Source: an uncultured Dehalococcoidia bacterium (lineage in GTDB: Bacteria; Chloroflexota; Dehalococcoidia; Lucifugimonadales; CATOSD01). Taken from it: 64,000 bases of DNA. The position numbers and the translations under genes are program-made. The notes below the pieces were generated by a model. That model was not told where the DNA came from, made no database searches, and saw nothing but the letters and a program-made list of their open reading frames with translations. Below are positions 37,472 through 46,344 of the stretch, one piece after another; within the stretch, counting starts at the first letter, position 1; each line of letters starts with the position of its first letter. The stretch covers positions 982,442 to 1,046,441 of the forward strand of contig CATOSD010000002.1 of assembly GCA_951812395.1 (NCBI GenBank), in the 5' to 3' direction.

Positions 37472-40252
37472 ATGAATCCCGATTACGAGAACGGTAACGG
37501 CTACCCCCAGGAGTTCGAGCCCGAACAGATCCCTATCCAGCTTGGCGGCATACTGAAGTGGGGCGCCGTCATCGTCGGGGTAGTCGCGGTGTTCGTGCTT
37601 GTTTCCCTCGCGCGGTCGGTGTACACCGATTGGCTGTGGTACGAGTCGTTGGGTTACCGCGGCGTCTACACAAAAATACTGCTCACGCGTGTCGGCCTCT
37701 TCTTCGCTGGTATGCTTGTTGCCGGAATCGTGCTGGCAGCGAACATCTTTATAGCCTTCCGAAAGTCCGACGGTCCGGTGAACGTGTCGTTGCCCGAAGA
37801 AGCGGTCGACTTCCTGCGAAAGCTGGTCCTGTGGGGAAGCGTCGGCGCGGGCGTGCTGCTGAGCCTGATGTTCGGCGCCGCGCTGGCGACGCAGTGGGAG
37901 TACTTCCTGCGCTTCCTTGAGTCCGTCCCCTTCGACCAGACCGATCCAATCTACGGCCTGGACCTCGGGTTCTACGTGTTCGCCCTGCCAGTCTATGGAT
38001 TCGTGCAGGGTTGGATTCTGGGCGTTCTGGTGGTGTCGGTACTGGCCGCGCTCGCTTTGCACTTCATCAGGTCCGGACTTCGCGGGGACCGCTTCTCGAT
38101 AACGCCAGCGCTCAAGATTCACGTCTCCGTGATGGGTGCGCTGATCCTGTTCACCATCGCCGCCGGGCAGTGGATCGACCGCTGGGAGCTGTTGCTGTCC
38201 GACGATGGCGCCGTGTTCGGAGCGGCCTATACCGACCTGAACGCGCGCAGGCCCGCGCTGATGATTTCAGCCATCATAGCGATGGCCAGCGGCATACTGC
38301 TGCTGGTCAACATCTGGCTCTCCGGCATGAGGCTGTTCACGGGTGCGGTCGCGCTGTGGGTCGTCGCCTCGATCGCGCTGGGCGCGGTCTGGCCGTCTGT
38401 GGTTCAGCGCATCACCGTGGCGCCCAACGAGTTCGTCAGGGAGTCGGAGTTCATCTCCCACAACCTCGAGTACACGCGCCAGGGCTACTCGCTCGACAAC
38501 ATAGACGAGCAGTTCTACCAGGCCGGCACCGAGGTAACGTCCGAGCTGATAGCCGACAACTCCCTGACTATCAACAATATTCGACTGTGGGACTATCGCC
38601 CGCTCACGGACGTGTACCGGCAGATCCAGCTTATACGCCCGTACTACGACTTCATGGGCGTGGACGTGGGCCGCTACACCCTCGGCGGCGCGTACCGCCA
38701 GGTGCTGCTTGCCGCTCGCGAGGTCGCGACGGACAAGCTCGCGCCTGAGTCCCAGACGTGGCTCAACCGGCACCTCTTCTACACGCACGGGATTGGCATC
38801 GCCATGAGCCCGGTGACGGAGTTCACGCCGGAGGGCAGGCCGCTGTTCTTCGCAAAGGACATCCCTGCCGACGGCGTGATTCCCATCGGAGTGGAAGGCG
38901 CCCCCGAGCCGGAACTGGTGGTGGACAACCCGCGTATCTACTACGGCGAAAGGACCGAGGACTACGTCATAGTAAAGACCAAGACCAACGAGTTGGACTT
39001 TCAAACGGAAGAGGGCGACCTCATACGCACCAGCTACACCGGCGAAGGCGGTGTCGGGCTTTCGTCGTTCTTACGGCGCATGGCCTACGCCTGGCAGTTC
39101 GCCGACGTGAACATCCTCATAAGCGGCGAGATAACGAGCGACAGCCTGATCCAGTACCGCCGCCAGGTCCAGGACCGGATCAAGACTATCGCGCCGTTCC
39201 TGTGGCTGGACGAAGACCCCTACATCGTGGTCGCCGACGGGCAGCTTTTCTGGATACAGGATGCCTATACCGTCACTGACCACTTCCCGTACTCAGACCC
39301 GACTGACGTGACCGGCGAGGAACGGGTCAACTACATTCGCAACAGCGTAAAGATTACGGTGGACGCGTTCGACGGCGACGTGCTGATGTATGAGTGGGAC
39401 TCCAACGATCCTATCATCGCCACCTACCGCGGCATGTTCCCGGGACTGTTCAGGTCGCAGGACGAGATGCCGCCCGCGCTGGCGGCGCACGTGCGCTACC
39501 CTCAGGACATGTTCGACTTGCAGGCCCACAAGTACGCGAAGTACCACATGAAGGACCCTCAGACCTTCTACAACAACGAAGACCTGTGGGCGATACCCAA
39601 CGAGAAGTTCGGACAGGAAGAGCAGTTGCAGCCGGTGGAATCGTACTACGTGATTATGAAGCTGCCAGGCGAGGATCGTGAGGAGTTCGTTCTGCTTCTC
39701 CCCTACACCCCCAACCAGCGCCAGAACTTGATAGGCTGGCTCGCGGCCAGGAGTGACCGCGAACACTACGGCAAGCTGGTGGCCTTCAACTTCCCGAAAG
39801 ACAGGCAGATCGACGGCCCGGAGCAGGTGGAGGCGCGAATCGACAACGACCAGGACATCTCGGCTTGGTTCACGCTCCGGTGCTCCGAGGGGTCGGTGTG
39901 TATCAGGGGCAACCTGCTGGTGATACCCATCGGTGAGAGCCTGCTGTACGCCGAGCCGGTATACATCCGCGCGGAGAGCGTCAGGTTTCCCGAGCTCAAG
40001 CGCGTCATCCTGGCCACCGGCGACAGGGTGGTGATGGAGGACTCGCTGAACGACGCGCTCGCGTCGCTAACCGGCTTCAAGGCGGAGTCTCCTGCCGCGC
40101 CGACGAACGGACAGACGCCCGCGCCGTCCGTGGGAATTGGTCTGCAAGATGAGATAGAGAGCCTACTTTCGGCCCTGGACGAGCTGAAGGACAACGTCTC
40201 GGACATCGAAGAGACCTTGGAGCGGCTGAAGGAAATAGCAGGAGGCAACTAA
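37472..40252 (+). CDS. UPF0182-family large membrane protein
   Basis: 926 residues. Starting MNPDYENGNGYPQEFEPEQ, it has about seven hydrophobic helices in residues ~25-310 (for example LKWGAVIVGVVAVFVLVSLA, LFFAGMLVAGIVLAANIFIA), then a long soluble part with YDFMGVDVGRY, INRHLFYTHG-like WLNRHLFYTHGIGIAMSP, PRIYYGE, QLFWIQDAYTVTDHFPYS and RYPQDMFDLQAHKYAKYHM that define the family, found in actinobacteria, cyanobacteria and Chloroflexota. A C-terminal coiled coil (~885-925) follows. Function unknown. It sits between argB and argD, seven bases from argB and one base before argD. Confidence 0.9.
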   Translation: MNPDYENGNGYPQEFEPEQIPIQLGGILKWGAVIVGVVAVFVLVSLARSVYTDWLWYESLGYRGVYTKILLTRVGLFFAGMLVAGIVLAANIFIAFRKSDGPVNVSLPEEAVDFLRKLVLWGSVGAGVLLSLMFGAALATQWEYFLRFLESVPFDQTDPIYGLDLGFYVFALPVYGFVQGWILGVLVVSVLAALALHFIRSGLRGDRFSITPALKIHVSVMGALILFTIAAGQWIDRWELLLSDDGAVFGAAYTDLNARRPALMISAIIAMASGILLLVNIWLSGMRLFTGAVALWVVASIALGAVWPSVVQRITVAPNEFVRESEFISHNLEYTRQGYSLDNIDEQFYQAGTEVTSELIADNSLTINNIRLWDYRPLTDVYRQIQLIRPYYDFMGVDVGRYTLGGAYRQVLLAAREVATDKLAPESQTWLNRHLFYTHGIGIAMSPVTEFTPEGRPLFFAKDIPADGVIPIGVEGAPEPELVVDNPRIYYGERTEDYVIVKTKTNELDFQTEEGDLIRTSYTGEGGVGLSSFLRRMAYAWQFADVNILISGEITSDSLIQYRRQVQDRIKTIAPFLWLDEDPYIVVADGQLFWIQDAYTVTDHFPYSDPTDVTGEERVNYIRNSVKITVDAFDGDVLMYEWDSNDPIIATYRGMFPGLFRSQDEMPPALAAHVRYPQDMFDLQAHKYAKYHMKDPQTFYNNEDLWAIPNEKFGQEEQLQPVESYYVIMKLPGEDREEFVLLLPYTPNQRQNLIGWLAARSDREHYGKLVAFNFPKDRQIDGPEQVEARIDNDQDISAWFTLRCSEGSVCIRGNLLVIPIGESLLYAEPVYIRAESVRFPELKRVILATGDRVVMEDSLNDALASLTGFKAESPAAPTNGQTPAPSVGIGLQDEIESLLSALDELKDNVSDIEETLERLKEIAGGN

Positions 40253-40253
40253 G

Positions 40254-41447
40254 ATGACAACCGATTGGAAAGACCTCGAGAGCCAGTACTACATGTTCGT
40301 CGTCCGCCGGCAGCCCGTCGTGATCGCTCGCGGCGAGGGCACCCGAGTCTGGGACGTGGACGACAAGGAGTACCTGGACTTCACCTCCGGCTGGGCGGTC
40401 AACAACGTGGGCCATGCCAACCCGCAGGTGGCCGAGGCGATCGAGAGGCAAGCGCGCACGCTGCTTCAGACGTCCAATCAGTTCTACACCGTCCCCCAGA
40501 TCCAGCTCGCCCAGATACTGGTCGAGAACAGTTGCCTGGACAAGATATTCATATGCAACAGCGGCGCCGAGGCGAACGAGGGCGCCATCAAGCTGGCGCG
40601 CAAGTGGGGCAAGGCCAACCGGGACGGCGCCGTGGAGATCATCACGGCATTCAACTCGTTCCACGGCAGGACCATGATGAACGTCGCTGCTACGGGCCAG
40701 CCGCACTACCAGGAGATCTTCGAGCCGATTCCCACGGGCTTCACCCACGTGGACTTCAACGATATCGAAGCTCTGAAGTCGGCGACCACCGACGAAACCT
40801 GCGCGATTATGCTGGAGCCGGTGCAGGGCGAGGGTGGCGTGAACATTCCCAGCGTGGGCTACCTGGAGCAGGTGCGCGAGTGGTGCGACGAGAACGGCCT
40901 GTTGCTCATCTTCGACGAGGTGCAGACAGGCCTCGGCCGGCTGGGCACGCTTTTCGGATACCAGTCGTTCGGCGTCGAGCCAGACATCATGACGCTGGCC
41001 AAGGGACTGGGCGGAGGTGTGCCAATAGGAGCCTTCATGGCCAAGGACCACGCGATGGCGTTCGTGCCGGGCGACCACGGCTCCACGTTCGGAGGCAACG
41101 CGCTGACGTGCGCCGCCGCGCACGCATCCACCAAGTACATCATCGACAACGATGTATCCGGCAACGCCGCCGTGATGGGCGAGTACCTGGGCGCGGCCCT
41201 GAACAGGCTGAAGGCCAAGCACGACGCCATCAGCGAGGTGCGCGGCATGGGCCTATTGTGGGCGGTGCTCTTCGACTCGGACATTTCGCCCGCCGTCGTG
41301 GGGGCCTGCAACGAGGCCGGAATTCTGCTGAACCCGCTGCGCCCCAACGCCGTGAGGCTGATGCCGCCGCTGACAGTGACGAGAGAAGAGATCGACGAGG
41401 CGATGGAACGCCTCGAGGCGGGACTCGTCGCTGCAACGCGGGGGTAG
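40254..41447 (+). CDS. argD: Class III aminotransferase, acetylornithine aminotransferase type
   Basis: 397 residues, starting one base after the UPF0182 stop. PLP-dependent class III motifs: FTSGWAVNNVGHANPQV, FICNSGAEANEGAIKLARKWG, FHGRTMMNVAATG, EPVQGEGGVNIPS, LLIFDEVQTGLGRLGTLF and the Schiff-base lysine in MTLAKGLGGGVPIGAF. Within an argJ-argB operon the likely reaction is N-acetylglutamate semialdehyde to N-acetylornithine. Members of this family also act on GABA or beta-alanine, so the assignment rests partly on context. Confidence 0.9.
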   Translation: MTTDWKDLESQYYMFVVRRQPVVIARGEGTRVWDVDDKEYLDFTSGWAVNNVGHANPQVAEAIERQARTLLQTSNQFYTVPQIQLAQILVENSCLDKIFICNSGAEANEGAIKLARKWGKANRDGAVEIITAFNSFHGRTMMNVAATGQPHYQEIFEPIPTGFTHVDFNDIEALKSATTDETCAIMLEPVQGEGGVNIPSVGYLEQVREWCDENGLLLIFDEVQTGLGRLGTLFGYQSFGVEPDIMTLAKGLGGGVPIGAFMAKDHAMAFVPGDHGSTFGGNALTCAAAHASTKYIIDNDVSGNAAVMGEYLGAALNRLKAKHDAISEVRGMGLLWAVLFDSDISPAVVGACNEAGILLNPLRPNAVRLMPPLTVTREEIDEAMERLEAGLVAATRG

Positions 41448-41457
41448 GGTCAGGGGC

Positions 41458-42756
41458 TTGTGGGTTCTCGGTCGGTCGGTGGCGGCGTGCTATCGGGGGC
41501 CTCTGCGCCTCCTCGCGCTGGCCGCCATCGTCGCCTTGGCTGCCGCCGCCTGCTCCGGGGACGCCACCCCGGCCGGCCCGACGGCAGCCCCAGACCCCGC
41601 GCCGGCCTCCACTCTAACGCGCGCTCCCACGCCCGCCGCGGCGCCCATACCGACCGCCACGACCGCGCCCACACTCACGGCTGTCACGGCCCCCACGCCG
41701 GCGCCAACCGCCACTAGTGAGCCCACCGCCACGCCGTCGCCGCCGTCGGCCCAGGAAGTGCTGGATGCTGTTGCCTTGGCGATGAGCGGCGTGACCACGG
41801 TACACGTCGAAAAAGACTTAACGGCGAAGGCGGCGCTGGAAGGCACGGGCGCAGATTTCAAAATGGGAGTGGTGGGAGACCTCGTAGTCCCCGACCGCTC
41901 TCACTCGACTATGAGTTTGGCTGCTGCCGGCTATACGGTGGAGTTCGAGACAATCACAATCGGCAACGACACATACATTAAGAGTCCTTTGACGGGTGAA
42001 TGGGAGACCAACACGGAGCCGATGCTCCCAATCGGCGCTGAGTCTTTTGACATGGGTGCGTTCGACACGGACTTCCCGCCGGGAATGGCCGCAAAGTTCA
42101 CGCTGACGGGCGTAGTGGAACTCGACGGCGAGCGCGTGTATCATCTCAGCGGCACGTTGACGGGCGCGGACTTGGCGGAGCTGATGGACGACCAGGACGC
42201 CAGCCCGGCCGAAGCCGATGTCGAAGCCGATGTCCAGTACTGGGTGGGCGTCGATGACTATCTCGTCAGGAAGATCGAAATCTCCTTTGAGGACTCGGGT
42301 GCCGAACCTCTCACTAACGCCGCCGACCTGAATCAGCTCACATACGTGGCTATCCTTTCAGACTACAACAGCCCGGTGACCATCGAGAAGCCGGACGTAG
42401 CGGCAGGGGGCGGCCCCTTCGTCTTCGACGATCACGGCGACAGCATAGGAACCGCCACGCTCATTGCCTTGGGCGAGTCCGTCGAGGGCGAGATGGACAA
42501 CGACATCGACATAGACGTCTTCCGCTTTCCGGCCGAAGAGGGCCAGGCCTACCGGATACACGTGGCGTTGGGCACTCTGGAGGATCCCCTGGTAAGCTTG
42601 CACAACTCCACGGGCGACGAGGAGTCCTGGGAGGAGTTCTGGGACCATAACGGCGTAACCATCCTGCGGGAGCCGCTCTGGTCCGACGACTACTACGTCG
42701 TGGTGGAAGCCTTCGGCGGGACCGGCACGTACACCGTAAGGGTCGCCATCGAGTAG
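41458..42756 (+). CDS. Lipoprotein: Pro/Thr linker, LppX-like domain and C-terminal PPC domain
   Basis: 432 residues from a TTG at 41458. Basic N-terminus, hydrophobic helix (LRLLALAAIVALAAAAC) and a lipobox ending in Cys at about residue 33, then a ~65-residue Pro/Thr/Ala tract of TAPTPAPT-type units. Residues ~100-300 resemble the LppX/LprG beta-sheet fold of lipoproteins that carry lipids (VTTVHVEKDL, NDTYIKSPLTGEWE). The last ~100 residues (DDHGDSIGTATLI, DIDVFRF, YVVVEAFGGTGTYTV) match the pre-peptidase C-terminal beta-sandwich often attached to secreted proteins. Exported to the outer face of the membrane. A paralogue without the last domain is at 59890-60801. Confidence 0.8.
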   Translation: MWVLGRSVAACYRGPLRLLALAAIVALAAAACSGDATPAGPTAAPDPAPASTLTRAPTPAAAPIPTATTAPTLTAVTAPTPAPTATSEPTATPSPPSAQEVLDAVALAMSGVTTVHVEKDLTAKAALEGTGADFKMGVVGDLVVPDRSHSTMSLAAAGYTVEFETITIGNDTYIKSPLTGEWETNTEPMLPIGAESFDMGAFDTDFPPGMAAKFTLTGVVELDGERVYHLSGTLTGADLAELMDDQDASPAEADVEADVQYWVGVDDYLVRKIEISFEDSGAEPLTNAADLNQLTYVAILSDYNSPVTIEKPDVAAGGGPFVFDDHGDSIGTATLIALGESVEGEMDNDIDIDVFRFPAEEGQAYRIHVALGTLEDPLVSLHNSTGDEESWEEFWDHNGVTILREPLWSDDYYVVVEAFGGTGTYTVRVAIE

Positions 42757-42778
42757 GAGCGGATTGGGATCGCCCCAA

Positions 42779-43369
42779 TCAGGCTTCCGAGTCGTCCGTG
42801 CTTCTCCACGGCCTCTCCACGATTAACGCACGCACTCCCACGGCGACGACCAGCGCGAATCCTGCCGCAACCGCCTGCCAGTCGGCGTCCAGCAGGAAGG
42901 CGGCCATGATCAGCACCGCGTATCCGGCGACGGCGGATTCCACCGTGCGGCGCAGCACCACTACCGACACCAGTCCGGCCGCCCCCGCGATGACGGCCAG
43001 CAGAGGAGTCAGGGCGACGCCGGAGCCGATGGCGGTGGCCAGGCCCGCGCCGCCCCTGAAGCGCATGAAGACCGGGAGCCATTGCCCCAGCACGGCGGCC
43101 GCGGCGCCGGCGGCCAGCACCGGGACAGGCGCGTCCAACAGCCGGCCGGCCACGACGGGCAGCGCGCCCTTCAGGGCGTCCGCCACGAACACCGCGACGC
43201 CGGCCGCGCGCCCGACCTCGCGGAACGTGTTTGCGGTACCCGGGTTGCGAGTCCCGACCTCGTACACGTTCGCCCCCGCGGCACGGCCGATCAGGTAGGC
43301 CGCGGGTATCGATCCGAGCAGATAGCCGCCTACGATCAGCGCGGCGACTGTGGCTATGCCAGGTTCCAT
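42779..43369 (-). CDS. plsY: PlsY-type acyl-phosphate:glycerol-3-phosphate acyltransferase, altered motif 2
   Basis: 196 residues from the ATG at 43367-43369, with AGGAGG 12 bases upstream. The longer open frame to 43636 runs into the dispersed element and is rejected. Motif 1 region is GGYLLGSIPAAYLIGR, followed by GTRNPGTANTFREVGR, VADALKGALPV and about five membrane helices. PlsY adds the first acyl chain to glycerol-3-phosphate in phospholipid synthesis. The motif usually seen as GGKG(V/L)AT is GGAGLAT here, and the usual GH(x)FPVF is GQWLPVF, so a conserved Lys and His are replaced. It may be a diverged, altered or low-activity form. Confidence 0.82.
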   Translation of the reverse strand: MEPGIATVAALIVGGYLLGSIPAAYLIGRAAGANVYEVGTRNPGTANTFREVGRAAGVAVFVADALKGALPVVAGRLLDAPVPVLAAGAAAAVLGQWLPVFMRFRGGAGLATAIGSGVALTPLLAVIAGAAGLVSVVVLRRTVESAVAGYAVLIMAAFLLDADWQAVAAGFALVVAVGVRALIVERPWRSTDDSEA

Positions 43370-43702
43370 TGCTTCACACCCTCCTAACGACGTCTCGCAG
43401 GTTAAGACCTCGACCCATGCTAGCCCAAGAGTGCGCGTGATGGGTAGCCGGGCCGGTGGGGCCGCGTTTTGCTGCTGTTTAGCCGATGTGCCCCGGGCGC
43501 ACCAACGCACACTTCGGCCGCGCGCTCCTCGCCCACACCCGGCCAATTCGCGCCCCCGACCCCAAAAAACCGTCACCCTGCTGCGCCGCCCGTGCCCAGG
43601 CCCTGACCCGCACACGCCCCACACCCGCTGCCGCACGTCCCCACGTCTGCGCCATTTCTACCCACAAAATTTCGCCCTGATCCCACAATTTCGCCAGGGC
43701 TA

Positions 43703-43731
43703 TTGAAACACACGTACATCCGTGCTATCCT
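43703..43731 (+). promoter_or_regulatory. Strong promoter-like sequence inside element B
   Basis: TTGAAA (43703-43708), 17-base spacer ending in TGC, TATCCT (43726-43731): a near-ideal -35, optimal spacing and an extended -10. No protein gene follows within the insert. Confidence 0.65.
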
Positions 43732-43737
43732 CGCCTG

Positions 43738-43870
43738 TGCGAGGGACCGACCCCGCGGCCCGGAAGCCCTACCCCCAAGCGGGGCGATGCCCCAGGCATA
43801 GGTAGGTGTGTCCCTTGTTGGCGCCCGTCGGCAGCGAAGTCGCGACCGGGCCGACCGGCCGTCCTCTGTC
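43738..43870 (+). ncRNA. Candidate structured small RNA
   Basis: Starting about 7 bases after the -10 box above. Three nested inverted repeats: CGGCCCGG / CCGGGCCG (43756-43763 with 43846-43853, 8 bp), CCTACC / GGTAGG (43768-43773 with 43801-43806) and GGGGC-GAT-GCCCC (43781-43793); the outer GGAC (43744-43747) can pair with GTCC (43861-43864). No long open frame and no ribosome site. No match by eye to tRNA, tmRNA, RNase P, SRP or to familiar riboswitch cores. It could equally be the inverted-repeat core of a small mobile element. Confidence 0.35.
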
Positions 43871-44041
43871 CTCTTCTGCCACGCGGAGGGACACTTATGC
43901 CCCGAATTGCCCACGCCAGCGTTACAGAATTGCGCAGGACCGCCGACACTCTCAGCTACGAACACAACAGAATGTCGCAGAAACTAACAGATTTCAGGCA
44001 CGTCGAATCAACTCTGAACATTTGCCTGCCGTGGGGTTTGG

Positions 44042-44070
44042 TTGACGGCCCTTGTGGCGGTTGCTAAACT
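44042..44070 (+). promoter_or_regulatory. Sigma-70-type promoter of hyuA-hyuB
   Basis: TTGACG (44042-44047), 17-base spacer ending in TGC, TAAACT (44065-44070). Leader of about 98 bases to hyuA. Confidence 0.72.
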
Positions 44071-44174
44071 CGCTCTGGCTCGCGGCGGATGCCGGTGCGC
44101 TCGGACGCAGGCATCCGCAGTTTAGTGAACCACAGCTTGCCGGCAAGTCGGATTGCCGGCGAACGGGAGCAGAC

Positions 44175-46289
44175 ATGACAGATTCCACCGACCGCTTCGC
44201 GCACGCGCTCAGCGTGGACATTGGTGGCACCTTCACGGACTTCTCGCTGCTGGAGCTTTCAACCGGGCGTGTGCTGGTCAACAAAGTGCTGACCGATCCG
44301 GAGAACCCGCACGTGGCGCTTATCGCCGGGGCGACGGAACTGCTCGACGGCGAGGATATCGACTTCGACAGCCTGCGGATGGTCGTGCACAGCACTACGC
44401 TGGCGACCAACTCCATAATCGAGCGCAAGGGCGCGAAGACAGCGCTGCTGACCACTGAAGGGTTCCGGGACATCCTCGAGATGGGTCGAGAGCAGATCTA
44501 CGACATCTACGACCTGAAGGCCCAGTATCCCCCTCCCCTCGTGCCTCGATATCTTCGGAGAGGAGTCGACGAGCGAGTAGACCGCAATGGTAACGTAGTC
44601 TCTCCCCTGGACGAGGACGCCGCGATGGAGACTATGCGCGAACTGCTCGAGCAGGACGTCGTGGGCGTGGCGGTGTCGCTGCTTCACGCCTACAAGAATC
44701 CGGAGCACGAGCAGAAACTCAAGGCCGCCATCAGGGAGCGTTTTCCCAGCGTCGCCCTATCGCTGTCGTCCGAGGTCGCGCCGGTCGTCAACGAGTACGA
44801 ACGAACCTCGACCACGGTGGCGGACTGCTACGTCAAGCCCGCCGTGTCCGGCTACCTGGCGTCGGTCACCGGAAGCCTGGCCGAAGAGGGTTACGAGGGC
44901 CGGCTCCTGGTGATGCACTCCGCGGGCGGCGTCATCGGGAGCGACGCGGCCGCGGAGCGCCCGGTGCGGATGCTGGAGTCCGGGCCGGCGGCCGGCGCGC
45001 TGGCGGCAAGGTTCTACGGCGAGTTGCTGGGCCAGCCGGACCTGGTGTCCCTGGACATGGGAGGCACAACGGCAAAGACATGCGTAATCGAGGGCGGCAG
45101 GCCCACCGTGTCCGGCAGGATCGAGGTCGCGCGCGTGCACCGCTTCAAGGCGGGCAGCGGCCTGCCTATCGTGATTCCCGTCGTCGAGCTCATCGAGATA
45201 GGCTCCGGCGGCGGCAGCATCGCGTGGACGGACAGCCTCGGCCTGCTCAAGGTAGGGCCGCAGAGCGCCGGAGCCAAGCCTGGCCCGGCCTGCTACGGCC
45301 AGGGCGGCGACGAGCCGACAGTGACGGACGCCAACCTCGTGCTGGGTTATCTAAACCCCGACTACTTTCTGGGCGGGCGTATGAGACTCGACGCGGACGC
45401 CGCCAGGCGGTCAGTGGCCAGGCTGGGCGACACGCTGGGCATCAGCGAGGAAGAGGCCGCCTGGGGTATCTACAACGTGGTCACCGAGAACATGGCCTCC
45501 TCTGCCCGTCTGCACGTTATCGGGCGCAATAAGGACCCGCGCAACTACAGCGTGGTCGCCTTCGGCGGCGCGGGACCGGCCCACGCGTGCGAGGTGGCGC
45601 GCAAAATGGGGGCCCGCCGCGTCATATCGCCGCTGGCCGCAGGCGTCACGTCAGCGCTAGGCTGCCTTACCGCGCCGCTGTCTTTCGAGGAAGTGCGCTC
45701 GATGCCGTCCTCTCTGGCGGAAGCGGGATGGGATGAGGTGAACGCGGTTTACCGGGAGATGGAGAGGCAGGCTATGCGGCTGCTCGCGCAGGCTGGCACT
45801 CCTGACGACAGTGTGACACTCGCGCGGTCCGCTGACATGCGCCTGAGCGGCCAGATTCACGAGATCAACGTACCGATCCCGGCAGGCGGGCTGGGCGCCC
45901 GGCAGCTCGAGCGAATTCAGTCGGACTTCCACGACATATACGAGGAGCTCTACTCGCGGCGCAACCTCAACATACCAATCGAGGTGCAGAACTGGCGCCT
46001 CCTGGCGACAGGGCCTGAGCCGACTGTCCGGCTGTCGAGGCAGGACCCGGACGAGGGCGCCGACGCTGGTGTGGCGTTGAAGGGCACGCGAAGAGCATAC
46101 TTCCGGGGAGCGGGATTCATCGAGTGCCCCGTGTACGACCGCTACAGGCTCGCGCCCGGCGCCCGGCTTACCGGACCGGCCATCGTGGAGGAGCAGGAGT
46201 CCACGGCGATTCTGGGTACACAGGACCGGGCGGAAGTGGACGAGTGGTTCAATCTGGTGTTCGAGGTGGGCGGCGCGGGGCCGGCCTAG
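44175..46289 (+). CDS. hyuA: Hydantoinase/5-oxoprolinase family subunit A
   Basis: 704 residues from the ATG at 44175 (GGGAG site); upstream residues in the open frame are not used. Two ASKHA-type nucleotide-binding signatures: SVDIGGTFTDFSLLE (start) and SLDMGGTTAKTCVIEGG, plus VVHSTTLATNSIIERKG, SSEVAPVVNEYERTSTTVADCYVKP and YSVVAFGGAGPAHACEVA. Together with the next gene it forms an ATP-dependent cyclic-amide hydrolase (N-methylhydantoinase, 5-oxoprolinase) or a carboxylase such as acetone carboxylase; which one cannot be decided here. A strong promoter lies 105 bases upstream. Confidence 0.92.
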   Translation: MTDSTDRFAHALSVDIGGTFTDFSLLELSTGRVLVNKVLTDPENPHVALIAGATELLDGEDIDFDSLRMVVHSTTLATNSIIERKGAKTALLTTEGFRDILEMGREQIYDIYDLKAQYPPPLVPRYLRRGVDERVDRNGNVVSPLDEDAAMETMRELLEQDVVGVAVSLLHAYKNPEHEQKLKAAIRERFPSVALSLSSEVAPVVNEYERTSTTVADCYVKPAVSGYLASVTGSLAEEGYEGRLLVMHSAGGVIGSDAAAERPVRMLESGPAAGALAARFYGELLGQPDLVSLDMGGTTAKTCVIEGGRPTVSGRIEVARVHRFKAGSGLPIVIPVVELIEIGSGGGSIAWTDSLGLLKVGPQSAGAKPGPACYGQGGDEPTVTDANLVLGYLNPDYFLGGRMRLDADAARRSVARLGDTLGISEEEAAWGIYNVVTENMASSARLHVIGRNKDPRNYSVVAFGGAGPAHACEVARKMGARRVISPLAAGVTSALGCLTAPLSFEEVRSMPSSLAEAGWDEVNAVYREMERQAMRLLAQAGTPDDSVTLARSADMRLSGQIHEINVPIPAGGLGARQLERIQSDFHDIYEELYSRRNLNIPIEVQNWRLLATGPEPTVRLSRQDPDEGADAGVALKGTRRAYFRGAGFIECPVYDRYRLAPGARLTGPAIVEEQESTAILGTQDRAEVDEWFNLVFEVGGAGPA

Positions 46290-46344
46290 CGGATCATAGG
46301 CACCGTGGGAATCGGGAACAGCCAGGGCTGACCGGGAGCGAGCA

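Larger units (their letters stand above)
43500..44010. repeat. Dispersed non-coding element, copy B (with internal insert)
   Basis: Diverged relative of copy A. Left part (to TTTCGCCAGGG near 43699) and right part (from GTCCTCTTCTGCCACGCGGA near 43870) align with contiguous sequence in copy A; about 165 bases between them are present only here. Ends are approximate. It may be a relic mobile element or a conserved intergenic sequence. Confidence 0.7.
43370..44174. other. 800-base intergenic region with dispersed element B, candidate RNA gene and hyuA promoter
   Basis: No protein gene supported. From left: plsY leader with AGGAGG, a 3'-rich unstructured stretch, element copy B (43500-44010) interrupted by the candidate RNA segment, and the hyuA promoter (44042-44070). 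Confidence 0.6.

Noticed and set aside
40265-41617. 450-residue plus-strand frame overlapping argD
   Set aside because: Arg/Gly-rich product of another frame of argD; argD motifs are clear.
43370-43636. N-terminal extension of plsY, and the similar peptide encoded at 34495-35049 on the minus strand (both contain RVWGVCGS)
   Set aside because: The resemblance comes from the shared DNA element, not from a protein; neither has a ribosome site and PlsY homologues start at 43369.
43703-43870. Identification as 6S, SRP, tmRNA, RNase P or a known riboswitch
   Set aside because: None of the conserved cores of these RNAs is visible; only promoter and stems support an RNA gene.
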